From Candidatus Heimdallarchaeota archaeon (GTDB lineage Archaea > Asgardarchaeota > Heimdallarchaeia > Heimdallarchaeales > Kariarchaeaceae): a stretch of 8,581 bases of DNA. The DNA lies in NCBI GenBank assembly GCA_021399405.1, contig JAAFKL010000343.1, positions 1-8,581 on the forward strand, written 5' to 3'. Positions 1-5,891 of the stretch are shown here, piece by piece (the first letter of the stretch is position 1; each line of letters starts with the position of its first letter). The translations under genes were made by a program, and so were the position numbers. Below the pieces are notes generated by a model, which searched no databases, was not told the DNA's origin, and saw only the letters and a list, made by a program, of their open reading frames with translations.

Positions 1-126
1 GTACCGAGTACTTCGTTGTTGCAATCCCCAGTTATAGGCATAACGTGCACAACCAGCATGTTTGATAAGATCGACCAATTGAGACTCGGAAGGTCTTAAC
101 TCAAACTTGTATGCTTTGTGCACCAT
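1..126 (-). CDS. tnpB: TnpB (OrfB) RNA-guided nuclease of an IS200/IS605-type element, N-terminal part
   Basis: The minus strand encodes 42 residues from an ATG at 126 and runs off the window. It begins MVHKAYKFELRPSESQ and continues with HAGCARYAYNWGLQQR. This is the usual opening of TnpB/OrfB proteins: a basic KAYKFRLYPT-like strand, then a helix with a GCAR[FY]xYNW core. In this family the protein is an RNA-guided, RuvC-type DNA nuclease acting with an RNA from the element's right end; the catalytic RuvC part and that RNA lie outside the window. No tnpA transposase fits in the 170 bases upstream, so this may be a tnpB-only (IS1341-like) element, or tnpA may lie beyond the edge. The element sits inside an aldo/keto reductase gene. 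Family assignment rests on 42 residues but the motif is distinctive. Confidence 0.8.
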   Translation of the reverse strand, partial: MVHKAYKFELRPSESQLVDLIKHAGCARYAYNWGLQQRSTRY

Positions 127-304
127 GATAGTTAATATTATTGTGATTTAGTATAAGAATCTTTAGCACAGTAGCTTACAAGTAAAAAAAATCAAATAGA
201 TCCAATAAACCTTTACTAAATCATAAATACAAACAAATCTTATAAATTAAAATGTATAAGTTTGTTCAAGTTTGGCTAGATTATGATTTACTATTACGTA
301 CCCC
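127..304 (-). mobile_element. Left end of the TnpB-bearing IS element
   Basis: This is non-coding DNA between the tnpB start and the point where aldo/keto reductase coding sequence resumes. Reading the reductase on the minus strand, homology-like sequence ends at an NPNSGG stretch (about 301-316) and is followed directly by two in-frame stops at about 292-297. That places the element's left boundary near 297-304. The segment contains a large nested palindrome, as IS200/IS605 ends do. The exact boundary is inferred from loss of coding sense, not from a seen junction repeat; this family makes no target duplication. Confidence 0.55.
214..293. repeat. Nested imperfect palindrome at the IS left end
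   Basis: The outer arms TAAATCATAA (217-226) and TTATGATTTA (281-290) are perfect 10-bp reverse complements, and pairing extends to 214-293 across one mismatch. Inside them a second pair of arms at about 232-244 and 255-266 matches except for one bulged base, leaving a loop of about 10 bases. IS200/IS605 elements are recognised as single-stranded hairpins at their ends, so this is the likely left-end recognition structure. An alternative is a regulatory stem in the tnpB leader. Confidence 0.5.
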
Positions 305-609
305 CTGAATTCGGATTATTTGGGTTCATCTGGTAGAAAACCTTGGTTGATAACACAAGATCTTGCCTATCATAATCTTGAATAAATTCCCCAATAAAAT
401 TTTTCTGCAGGAGTACGCTGATCCATTAGTAATTCCGAATCATATATACCATATCTATCTGCAGAATTAATAAAGTTGATGCCTTGTTCAATTGCAGTCT
501 TCATTACTGCCATTGATTGTTCTTTTGAGTGATGAGATCCTACATACATCGTACCAAGACTTATCTCTGACAGAAGTAGACCGTGTTTACCCATATTTCG
601 ATATTTCAT
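301..609 (-). pseudogene. Aldo/keto reductase, frameshifted and cut by the TnpB element
   Basis: The reading from ATG 609 (MKYRNMGKHGLLLSEISLGT) is the standard N-terminus of Kv-beta-like, NADPH-dependent aldo/keto reductases. Residues SADRYG (about 49-54) carry the catalytic Asp51 and Tyr53. After RTPAEK the frame is lost in a run of A and T (396-404). Removing one base there restores FIGEFIQDYDRQDLVLSTK and then VFYQMNPNNPNSGG, including the active-site Lys of the STKVF strand. Coding then stops at the IS left end near 300; the remaining two thirds of the TIM barrel would be expected beyond tnpB, outside the window. ATG 609 is preferred over TTG 624 because it fits the family start and has GGAAG at a usable distance upstream. 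The frameshift could be a sequencing error; the IS break could not. Confidence 0.8.
396..404 (-). other. Frameshift site in the aldo/keto reductase
   Basis: On the minus strand this is a run of five A followed by four T. The frame upstream ends in a TGA shortly after this point, while the adjacent frame carries clear reductase sequence downstream. One surplus T (or A) accounts for it. Homopolymer runs are prone both to replication slippage and to base-calling error, so raw reads are needed to tell which. Confidence 0.65.
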
Positions 610-698
610 GAAATTTTCTTCCAATTTAGCTATTAATCACTTTCCTTTCCGCTAAAAATTTGATCTAGATACAACCAATCTCGGGGGATATCCTCATC

Positions 699-707
699 TT
701 TTTTTAT
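699..707 (+). promoter_or_regulatory. Possible TATA box for bud32
   Basis: TTTTTATT is centred about 25 bases ahead of the GTG start at 728, the spacing expected for a leaderless archaeal transcript. It is a plain T-rich match, not a strong consensus box, and no Shine-Dalgarno sequence is seen before the start. Confidence 0.3.
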
Positions 708-727
708 TCAATGTTGGTATTTAATTT

Positions 728-1375
728 GTGGCAGTACCGGTCTCCGCTCTATCCGTCGATGAAGAAATTGCAATGGGAGCAGAGGCTAGAATATCTGTAG
801 GGACATTCTTTGATTTTCCTGTAATTATCAAACATCGCTATGAAAAAACTTTTCGTAATTCAGAAATAGATAATAAATTGAGAAAAGAGCGGACTATTAA
901 GGAAGTACGTCTTCTTCAATCTGCAAGGGAATTAGGTATCCAAGTCCCCTATGTTCTTGATGTAGATAAGAAAAATTGGATTATCATAATGGATAGATTA
1001 TTCGCTAAACCATTAAAGCATAAACTAGATCTTGATACACTAGAAAAATATTTTTTCAAACTAGGCAAGATGATTGGTGATTTGCATAATGGAGGGATAG
1101 TTCATGGTGATTTAACCACATCTAATATTTTTATTGATGATCAGGATGATGTTTGGTTAATCGATTTCGGTCTAGGTTTTAGTACTAAAAACATTGAAGA
1201 TTTCGCAGTGGATAATCTAGTATTGAAACACATTCTTGAAAGTTCACATATCCTAATTTATGAAAATGCATTTCAAGCGTTTATGGATGGATATTCAAGC
1301 AAAAAAATTGATGTTAAAAAAATCATTAAACGTATGGGTGTTGTAGAATTACGTGTGCGTTATCGAAGTCATTAA
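728..1375 (+). CDS. bud32: Bud32/PRPK-type KEOPS kinase-ATPase, stand-alone
   Basis: The 215-residue protein matches a single-domain archaeal Bud32, the atypical RIO-like kinase that works as an ATPase in KEOPS with Kae1, Cgi121 and Pcc1 to make t6A in ANN-decoding tRNAs. Visible landmarks are the GAEA nucleotide loop (17-20), the ATP-anchoring Lys35, the basic RKERTIKE helix with its Glu (about 52-59), the catalytic loop HGDLTTSN (Asp128, Asn133), the metal-binding DFGLG (Asp146), and the basic C-terminal tail ending RVRYRSH, which is typical of Bud32. Many euryarchaea fuse Bud32 to Kae1; here it is separate and no KEOPS partner is in the window. GTG 728 directly follows an in-frame stop (722-724), so no longer form is possible; the next start, ATG 773, would remove residues just before GAEA. 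Its stop lies 9 bases from that of the convergent gene. Confidence 0.92.
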   Translation: MAVPVSALSVDEEIAMGAEARISVGTFFDFPVIIKHRYEKTFRNSEIDNKLRKERTIKEVRLLQSARELGIQVPYVLDVDKKNWIIIMDRLFAKPLKHKLDLDTLEKYFFKLGKMIGDLHNGGIVHGDLTTSNIFIDDQDDVWLIDFGLGFSTKNIEDFAVDNLVLKHILESSHILIYENAFQAFMDGYSSKKIDVKKIIKRMGVVELRVRYRSH

Positions 1376-1384
1376 ATTTTGTTT

Positions 1385-1735
1385 CTAATTATCAATAGTA
1401 TCATTTTGCTGACCCATCACATCATTCAGTAAACGTGATAAAATCGCAGCTTCATCACTAACAATAATACCATCATCCTCAGCAATTTGTGTAAGGGTGG
1501 GTATTATATCTCTAGCAATAAGATTCACTCGTTTAGCAATTTCTTCATTTGATAAGTCGTCTTCGATTAAATCAATAATTGATAATAGCTCAGTTTCTAT
1601 ATTTATAAGATGACTTCCTAATCCTTCGAGAAGTGCAGCTTCATCAGATGTTATCTGCCCATCTCTGAAAGCAATTTCTGTACTTGAGTGCAGGAGCTCT
1701 TTAAGTGCTTGATGTACGATTTTAATTTTATCCAA
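1385..1735 (-). CDS. Small helical protein with duplicated DG-x-I-x-S-DEA motif (TerB-like repeats)
   Basis: The 116-residue acidic, all-helical-looking protein is built of two related halves. IAFRDGQITSDEAALLEGL (21-39) and IAEDDGIIVSDEAAILSRL (84-102) align without gaps, 63 residues apart. The A-x(2)-DG-x-[IV]-x-x-DE-x-x-[IL]-L pattern recalls the metal-binding motif of TerB-like proteins and half of an EF-hand loop, but the first acidic EF-hand ligands are absent, so calcium binding is not supported. The start is TTG 1735: it lies 8 bases after a full AAGGAG Shine-Dalgarno sequence formed by the last codons and stop of the upstream GTPase gene, so the two are probably co-translated. Function is unknown; operon position suggests a partner or regulator of the GTPase-roadblock protein (inference). 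Confidence 0.7.
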   Translation of the reverse strand: MDKIKIVHQALKELLHSSTEIAFRDGQITSDEAALLEGLGSHLINIETELLSIIDLIEDDLSNEEIAKRVNLIARDIIPTLTQIAEDDGIIVSDEAAILSRLLNDVMGQQNDTIDN

Positions 1736-1740
1736 GCAAA

Positions 1741-3204
1741 TTACTCCTTGTCTAAATCACTTAGGCTTGATAATTGCTTCAATCTACTTCGAAGATCAGA
1801 AACTAGATCCTTCTTCTTAACTTCAGGTTCTGCTTCTTCACTTATATCCATCATACCCAAACCTTGTCTTATTGAATCCACAATCCTTTGAGCATTTTGT
1901 AGCATTAAGGTACTGACATCAATTGCGAGAATTGCGATGCCATAATCCTGATTTGCACGTGCAAAATAAATATCAAAATCTGATAATGTAAAATGACCTA
2001 ATCCTCGATACTCAATATCTGCTAATTCTTTAAAGAATTCTTTTGGATTTAGTGTCATTACCACTTCTTTTAGCGTTTCCAATCTTTCATAATCAAGTGC
2101 ATTCTTACCAATTGCTAAGACCTGTTTACCTTCAGTAGAAAGGATTGAGAGCGCAACAATTTCCTCAGATTCTTGCATCCTTTTCTCGACGACTTCTGTT
2201 AGTTTATCAACCAACTCATCAGAGAGATCAAATAAACTTGGTGGAGTGGCATCTGCCAATTCATCTTTATCTTCAGCTGTGACCTTTTTGATTTCTTCAG
2301 CTTTCTCTTCCTTGACCTTTTCCACTTCTTTCACAGGAATTTCTGCTTTGGGTGGAGCCGAAGTAGGTGGAGGACGTGTTGTTGGGATTTCAACCGGTGC
2401 TGAAGTTGGAGGTGGCGCAGGTGGGGCGATTTCTACTGCTGATGATTTTACAGGTTCAGTTGTTACAGAAGTTTTTATTTCGAAAGATTCATCTTTGGCC
2501 TTTGGTAGAGGTGCTGATGGTACTTCACTTTGAGTCGTGGGTTTTGGTGGTGTGGTCGGACTTGATAAATTAGTAGCAGGTGTAGTTGAAGGCACAGGAA
2601 CAGTAGGCTGTGGAGTATCTTCTTTCTTGTCCATAGTGAGTTTCTGTGATGGCTCTTCAAAATCTTCAAAATTCTCAAATAGAATTCTTTTCACAGCCAG
2701 ATCAATAGAATTTGAAAATATGCTTGTTAGATAAAATTTGAATTTCTGAGGAGTAAGTTTATCTGCTTTCCTAAACAATCTCGCAGCTTTGTAGAAATGA
2801 GCCTTTAATCGACCTGATATTTCAGGATCATATTTATGAAATAGTACGTACAACTTAGGCGCTGGGTCAACGTTCTTTAAAATCTGAAGAATGTCGACAA
2901 AGTACTGATATGATTCCTCCAACCTTTCGATATCTTGAATATCAATTACAAAAATCATTGCTTTTGTTTGGTTGAACACTTCAGGTTTATTCAAATACGC
3001 CTCTCTGTAGTTTAATTGTCCTCCCATATCCCAAACGCTAAAATCTTTATCAAGATAAGATGTTGCATGACGTTCAATTTGTTTTGTAGGGGCTAGGTTT
3101 TTCAGATCATTAGCATCCATTTCTTCCATAGTTGCTTTGTAAATAGTGGTTTTACCTGCCTTGTCTAGACCCGCAAAAATAAGTTTTGTAATATTACCCG
3201 ACAC
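1741..3204 (-). CDS. Rag/Arf-like small GTPase fused by a Pro-rich linker to a roadblock-like domain
   Basis: Numbered from GTG 3204 (487 residues). Residues 2-175 form a Ras-superfamily G domain: P-loop GLDKAGKTT (12-20), switch I Thr40, WDMGGQ (58-63), HKYD in place of NKxD (123-126), and FYLTSIFSNSI (157-167), which recalls the TSI-containing end of Rag/Gtr G domains. WDMGGQ also recalls Arf. Residues about 192-322 are a disordered Pro/Thr/Ser linker with a repeated PPPTSAP, turning Lys/Glu-rich near its end. Residues about 325-449 (helix, IVALSILSTEGKQVLAIG, helix, then strands DFDIYFARA and YGIAILAID, helix) fit a roadblock/LC7 fold; a charged tail follows. The layout resembles Rag GTPases, whose G domain is followed by a roadblock domain, but with a long linker. 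A TATA box 25 bases upstream supports GTG 3204. A TTG at 3291 would add 29 residues unlike a GTPase N-terminus. Probably cytosolic; function inferred only. Confidence 0.85.
   Translation of the reverse strand: MSGNITKLIFAGLDKAGKTTIYKATMEEMDANDLKNLAPTKQIERHATSYLDKDFSVWDMGGQLNYREAYLNKPEVFNQTKAMIFVIDIQDIERLEESYQYFVDILQILKNVDPAPKLYVLFHKYDPEISGRLKAHFYKAARLFRKADKLTPQKFKFYLTSIFSNSIDLAVKRILFENFEDFEEPSQKLTMDKKEDTPQPTVPVPSTTPATNLSSPTTPPKPTTQSEVPSAPLPKAKDESFEIKTSVTTEPVKSSAVEIAPPAPPPTSAPVEIPTTRPPPTSAPPKAEIPVKEVEKVKEEKAEEIKKVTAEDKDELADATPPSLFDLSDELVDKLTEVVEKRMQESEEIVALSILSTEGKQVLAIGKNALDYERLETLKEVVMTLNPKEFFKELADIEYRGLGHFTLSDFDIYFARANQDYGIAILAIDVSTLMLQNAQRIVDSIRQGLGMMDISEEAEPEVKKKDLVSDLRSRLKQLSSLSDLDKE
1744..1749 (-). 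promoter_or_regulatory. Shine-Dalgarno AAGGAG overlapping the GTPase stop codon
   Basis: The final Lys-Glu codons of the GTPase gene (AAG GAG, followed by TAA) form a complete Shine-Dalgarno sequence for the downstream gene, 8 bases before its TTG start at 1735. It decides that start, since no ATG is available, and implies translational coupling of the pair. Confidence 0.75.
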
Positions 3205-3225
3205 AGCTATATGTTGACTTTCGAT

Positions 3226-3233
3226 TATATATA
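3226..3233 (-). promoter_or_regulatory. TATA box of the GTPase operon
   Basis: TATATATA is centred about 25 bases upstream of the GTG at 3204 on the minus strand, the normal distance from an archaeal TATA box to the transcription start. This predicts a leaderless or nearly leaderless mRNA beginning at that GTG. It also argues against the TTG at 3291, which lies upstream of the box. Confidence 0.55.
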
Positions 3234-3397
3234 GAAAATTCTTTTTGAATCGTTCAATGATTTTTACATCGCAATGATTTATTTTGATCAATCATTCGAA
3301 GCTAGATCGGATTTTTATCAAAACACATTTTGAATATTTATCAGTTGATTTTTGTTAAATTGTAATTGTTCGATTAATCACATCAGTATTATATTTC

Positions 3398-3405
3398 TTA
3401 AATAT
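3398..3405 (+). promoter_or_regulatory. Possible TATA box for the nucleotidyltransferase-like gene
   Basis: TTAAATAT is centred about 39 bases before ATG 3441, which would give a leader of about 13 bases. GGGAA just before the start is a weak Shine-Dalgarno candidate. The interval 3292-3440 holds no gene and serves as the divergent promoter region. Confidence 0.3.
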
Positions 3406-3440
3406 GCTTTCCATTCTGTAAATTTGCGGGAATTCGATTT

Positions 3441-4118
3441 ATGATTATTTATGATTACTCTTTTCAATATCATATCAAACCTTTCAATGTAATCACAGAT
3501 CCCTTAGAAATTCGAGATTTTATTTATGATACCACTGCAGTTGAAATCATTAGAAATACTTCAATCCGTATTTTATTGACTGTGAATAGTGAAGAAATGG
3601 TAATTCATTATCCTTCAGATGTGGCAGATCATATTCTAGATGATGTTGAGAAGGAATTGAGAAGTATACATGAAAAAATGAGTCTTTTTATTGCTGATAC
3701 TATAATTACTCTTGACATCTTAGTTAGTGAGAATGTAGATTCAAGCGATCAATCTCGTAAACTCATTATAATTGATTTAATCAGTTTCAATGGAGTAGAT
3801 TACAGAGCCACCGAATTACGAACTAGAAGGAGGTTAACCAAGACATTTTTCCAAGGATTCATTTCTTCTCCAAATTTAACAATTTCTGAATTAATAAATG
3901 TCTACAATTCCCAACATGAGTTAGATTCATCAAATGATAAGGATAAAGGAATAACTAGACAAGAATTATTTGGTACTTATCGCTCTGAATCAAATGGTAA
4001 AAAATGGGTTGAGATTTTGATAAGAGACGAAACATCATCATATACTGATGAAAATAAGGATGAATGGTCATTGATTGATCTTCAACAAATTCCTGACGAT
4101 ATTAGAGCATTGCTTTGA
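3441..4118 (+). CDS. Uncharacterised protein, probable inactive nucleotidyltransferase of the ligase/capping-enzyme superfamily
   Basis: No named family was recognised, but the 225 residues follow the motif order of ATP-dependent ligases and mRNA guanylyltransferases. RNTSIRILLTV (38-48) lines up with motif I, E-K-x-DG-[IV]-R-x-LL. LFIADTIITLDIL (82-94) lines up with the LLDGEIV motif III. RKLIIIDLISFNGVDY (106-121) followed by LRTRRRL matches the FDIxxFNG...RR segment (IIIa), the clearest match. KGITRQ (169-174) sits at the EG[LI]V-x-K motif IV, and Y180 with KKWVEI (187-192) at the Y...KWLKxK motif V. Each catalytic residue seems replaced: motif I Lys and DG by R-N-T-S, motif III Glu by Thr, motif IV Glu/Lys by Lys/Gln, motif V Lys by Glu. 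Nucleotidyl transfer is therefore unlikely; a binding role is possible. The alignment was made by eye. The C-terminus is acidic. Its stop is 4 bases from the convergent gene's. Confidence 0.6.
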   Translation: MIIYDYSFQYHIKPFNVITDPLEIRDFIYDTTAVEIIRNTSIRILLTVNSEEMVIHYPSDVADHILDDVEKELRSIHEKMSLFIADTIITLDILVSENVDSSDQSRKLIIIDLISFNGVDYRATELRTRRRLTKTFFQGFISSPNLTISELINVYNSQHELDSSNDKDKGITRQELFGTYRSESNGKKWVEILIRDETSSYTDENKDEWSLIDLQQIPDDIRALL

Positions 4119-4122
4119 ATTT

Positions 4123-4932
4123 TTACTTGTAATACTTATCGATGTAATTTTTCATTTTAGTATCATCAGAATGTGTGTTTAATTCCTCAAGATACTCCCA
4201 AAGTTTTTTGACTTCTGGAATTAATTTCCATTCTTCAGGTTTGGTTGAATATTTTTCTCCTTGATTTATGAACTTGTAAAAATGAACTGTACATCCTCGG
4301 TATTCTTGATTATCTCCTGCCCAGCGTGTAACGTTTCCAGGGAAGATACCTGCAATCTTCCATCCCCATTGTTTAAAACATAGAAATTGGGTAATGCTAT
4401 GCCAAGTTTCACAAAAAGAAGTCATATACTCTGCATCCGTTTCATCTTCAATTCTTTTTAAATGGTCAAACGCGATAACCATCAAGCTTTCACCTGTCTC
4501 ATCCTTTCTATATTTAGGATCTACACAACCAAGACTATATTCAACATGAAGATTTCGATCATCCTTGGTTAACATAGAGGCACCAATGATTTTCTTTGTT
4601 TCAACATCTTCAATAATACTCATACAATGTATTTTGTCATTATCCGCTTCTTCCCAATTTTCTGAAAATGTAATATTTTTATCATATAATTTTGGATCGT
4701 GGACCCAATCATATCGCGTGCTTGAACCATATAGCTCGGGGTAGGATTTTCTCCAAAGTTTAGAGACTTCCTCAGCATCGATTTTGGTTAACATCCGAAT
4801 TTTGAATTTTTTATTGGGAAGTTCCATCTCGAACCTTGGCCAGATGATCTGCTTTTTTTTGATATCCCTTGTTTCGCAAGTTTTACCCATATTTGAGTAA
4901 GTTTTGTTGTTTGTTGTGTCAAAATTTACCAT
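4123..4932 (-). CDS. GNAT-family N-acetyltransferase
   Basis: The 269-residue protein has a GNAT layout from about residue 42. FKIRMLTKIDAEEVSKLW (43-60) is the first strand and helix, IIGASMLT (115-122) and LHVEYSLGCVDPKYRK (128-143) are the central strands leading into the acetyl-CoA pyrophosphate loop (DETGES, 144-149), and a helix follows. The loop lacks the usual Arg/Gln at the first place of R/Q-x-x-G-x-G/A. The later part is rich in Trp, His and Cys: FCETWH (173-178), TQ, GWKIAGIFPGN (190-200), TRW, YRGCTVHFYK (211-220). These look like a strongly conserved subfamily signature and probably line the acceptor site. The substrate is unknown. The first about 40 residues are polar and may be disordered; a shorter form from Met15 is possible, but the TATA box position favours ATG 4932. 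Confidence 0.75.
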   Translation of the reverse strand: MVNFDTTNNKTYSNMGKTCETRDIKKKQIIWPRFEMELPNKKFKIRMLTKIDAEEVSKLWRKSYPELYGSSTRYDWVHDPKLYDKNITFSENWEEADNDKIHCMSIIEDVETKKIIGASMLTKDDRNLHVEYSLGCVDPKYRKDETGESLMVIAFDHLKRIEDETDAEYMTSFCETWHSITQFLCFKQWGWKIAGIFPGNVTRWAGDNQEYRGCTVHFYKFINQGEKYSTKPEEWKLIPEVKKLWEYLEELNTHSDDTKMKNYIDKYYK

Positions 4933-4960
4933 GCCAATACAATATCAAATTTGTCTATAA

Positions 4961-4969
4961 TATTTTATA
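4961..4969 (-). promoter_or_regulatory. TATA box of the acetyltransferase gene
   Basis: On the minus strand TATAAAATA is centred about 33 bases ahead of ATG 4932, predicting a leader of only about 6 bases. No Shine-Dalgarno sequence precedes the ATG, which agrees with near-leaderless initiation. Confidence 0.5.
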
Positions 4970-5099
4970 CATTCACGTTTCTAAATGGATTGATAGTAAA
5001 TTTGTGTCTAACTATGTACGGGATTTGAATTGAGCATCAATTAAATTGGTCTGTAAAGTTAGATTAATTAGTTCCATAGGTAGTTGAATTTTGAGAGAT

Positions 5100-5612
5100 A
5101 TGGAAGTAAAGGTAGTTTATCTGGATCAATGTAATAAGAAACGTTGCTCCGGTGCAAGACTTCTGAAATTAAATATCGCAAGAAAAATTGAAATCAATCA
5201 GATTAAAAAATCAATTTTACTTTCACCTTTCACTACCACTGCACTCTCTCCTGCTGATAGGCCTCTGGCATTGAGACAAGGTATAACAACAATTGATGGA
5301 TCTTGGAAACAAATTCAATCATCGGATCCCTCTTTTAACAGAGGAACTCCTAGAGCCTTGCCATTTCTAATTGCTGCCAACCCTGTAAATTATGGTAAAC
5401 CAACCAAATTGAATTGTGCAGAAGCAATAGCGGCATCTTTGTGGGTATTGGGTGAGAGAGAAGCAGCCGAGAAACTTCTGTTCCCTTTTAATTGGGGTAA
5501 TGCATTTTTTGATATAAATTTTGAAAGGTTAGAAGGATATTCTCAATGTGAAAATTCAGCCCAAGTTATTGAATTACAAAATAAATTTCTTTCTGAAATA
5601 CTTGAAGGATGA
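5100..5612 (+). CDS. tsr3: Tsr3, rRNA aminocarboxypropyltransferase
   Basis: The 170-residue protein matches archaeal/eukaryotic Tsr3 (DUF367). Tsr3 transfers the aminocarboxypropyl group of S-adenosylmethionine to N1-methylpseudouridine in the small-subunit rRNA decoding region (position 1191 in yeast 18S). Recognisable are YLDQCNKKRCSGARLLK (7-23, compare QCDPKKCTG), LSPFTTTALSPADR (41-54), the TTIDGSWKQI strand (63-72), RALPFLIAANPVNYG (85-99), KLNCAEAIAASLWVLG (103-118) and FNWGNAFFDIN (130-140). The family usually has DCSW where this protein has DGSW (66-69). ATG 5100 is preferred over the in-frame TTG at 5091 because family members start close to the first strand. No clear Shine-Dalgarno sequence; the AT-rich DNA about 30-40 bases upstream could hold a weak TATA box. 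The interval 4933-5099 holds only the two divergent promoter regions. Confidence 0.9.
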   Translation: MEVKVVYLDQCNKKRCSGARLLKLNIARKIEINQIKKSILLSPFTTTALSPADRPLALRQGITTIDGSWKQIQSSDPSFNRGTPRALPFLIAANPVNYGKPTKLNCAEAIAASLWVLGEREAAEKLLFPFNWGNAFFDINFERLEGYSQCENSAQVIELQNKFLSEILEG

Positions 5613-5667
5613 TTATTTAGCAAGTATAATGATTTTATTACGATTCTGAAAAACATATATAATTCAT

Positions 5668-5877
5668 TTATTCTACAATTTCTGATTTTCGTAGTTTCTT
5701 GCCATATAATTGGCTGATATAGAATGCTAATGCAATAGCGAGCACAAATATTCCGAGAAATATTAAGCTTGAATTGTCATCGCTTTCTTCATGCGCAGTA
5801 CCATCATCATGTGCATGTACTGTTGTGATCTTATAAATTAAGATCGAGAATAAGTATAGTTTGCTTAAAGCCCTCAT
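5668..5877 (-). CDS. Small single-span membrane protein with His/Asp/Glu-rich segment
   Basis: This is a 69-residue protein of unknown function. MRALSKLYLFSILIYKITTVHA (1-22) reads as a signal peptide or N-terminal anchor. HDDGTAHEESDDNSS (23-37) is a short polar stretch with two His and many acidic residues. SLIFLGIFVLAIALAFYIS (37-55) is a clear membrane helix, and the tail KKLRKSEIVE is basic, so the tail should be cytosolic and the acidic loop outside. The loop could bind metal ions, but it is too short to claim this. ATG 5877 is chosen over TTG 5889, with GGTG ahead of it. It lies 14 bases after the stop of the gene upstream, so the two were probably an operon before the insertion sequence arrived. 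It is convergent with tsr3; 5613-5667 holds no feature. Confidence 0.55.
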   Translation of the reverse strand: MRALSKLYLFSILIYKITTVHAHDDGTAHEESDDNSSLIFLGIFVLAIALAFYISQLYGKKLRKSEIVE

Positions 5878-5891
5878 TAATCGCACCAAAA

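Noticed and set aside
1606..1674. Canonical EF-hand in the DG/DE protein (also at about 1430-1486)
   Set aside because: The loop has acids at positions 5 and 12 and Gly at 6, but positions 1 and 3 lack the calcium-ligand residues in both repeats.
1688..1891. 67-codon plus-strand frame across the junction of the GTPase and DG/DE genes
   Set aside because: It overlaps two well-supported genes on the other strand, and its sequence has no domain-like character.
2246..2734. Open frames on the plus strand, rich in Gly/Ser/Val, opposite the GTPase gene
   Set aside because: They mirror the Pro/Thr-rich linker of the minus-strand gene; low-complexity codons leave the opposite strand free of stops. 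There are no protein-like motifs and no start signals.
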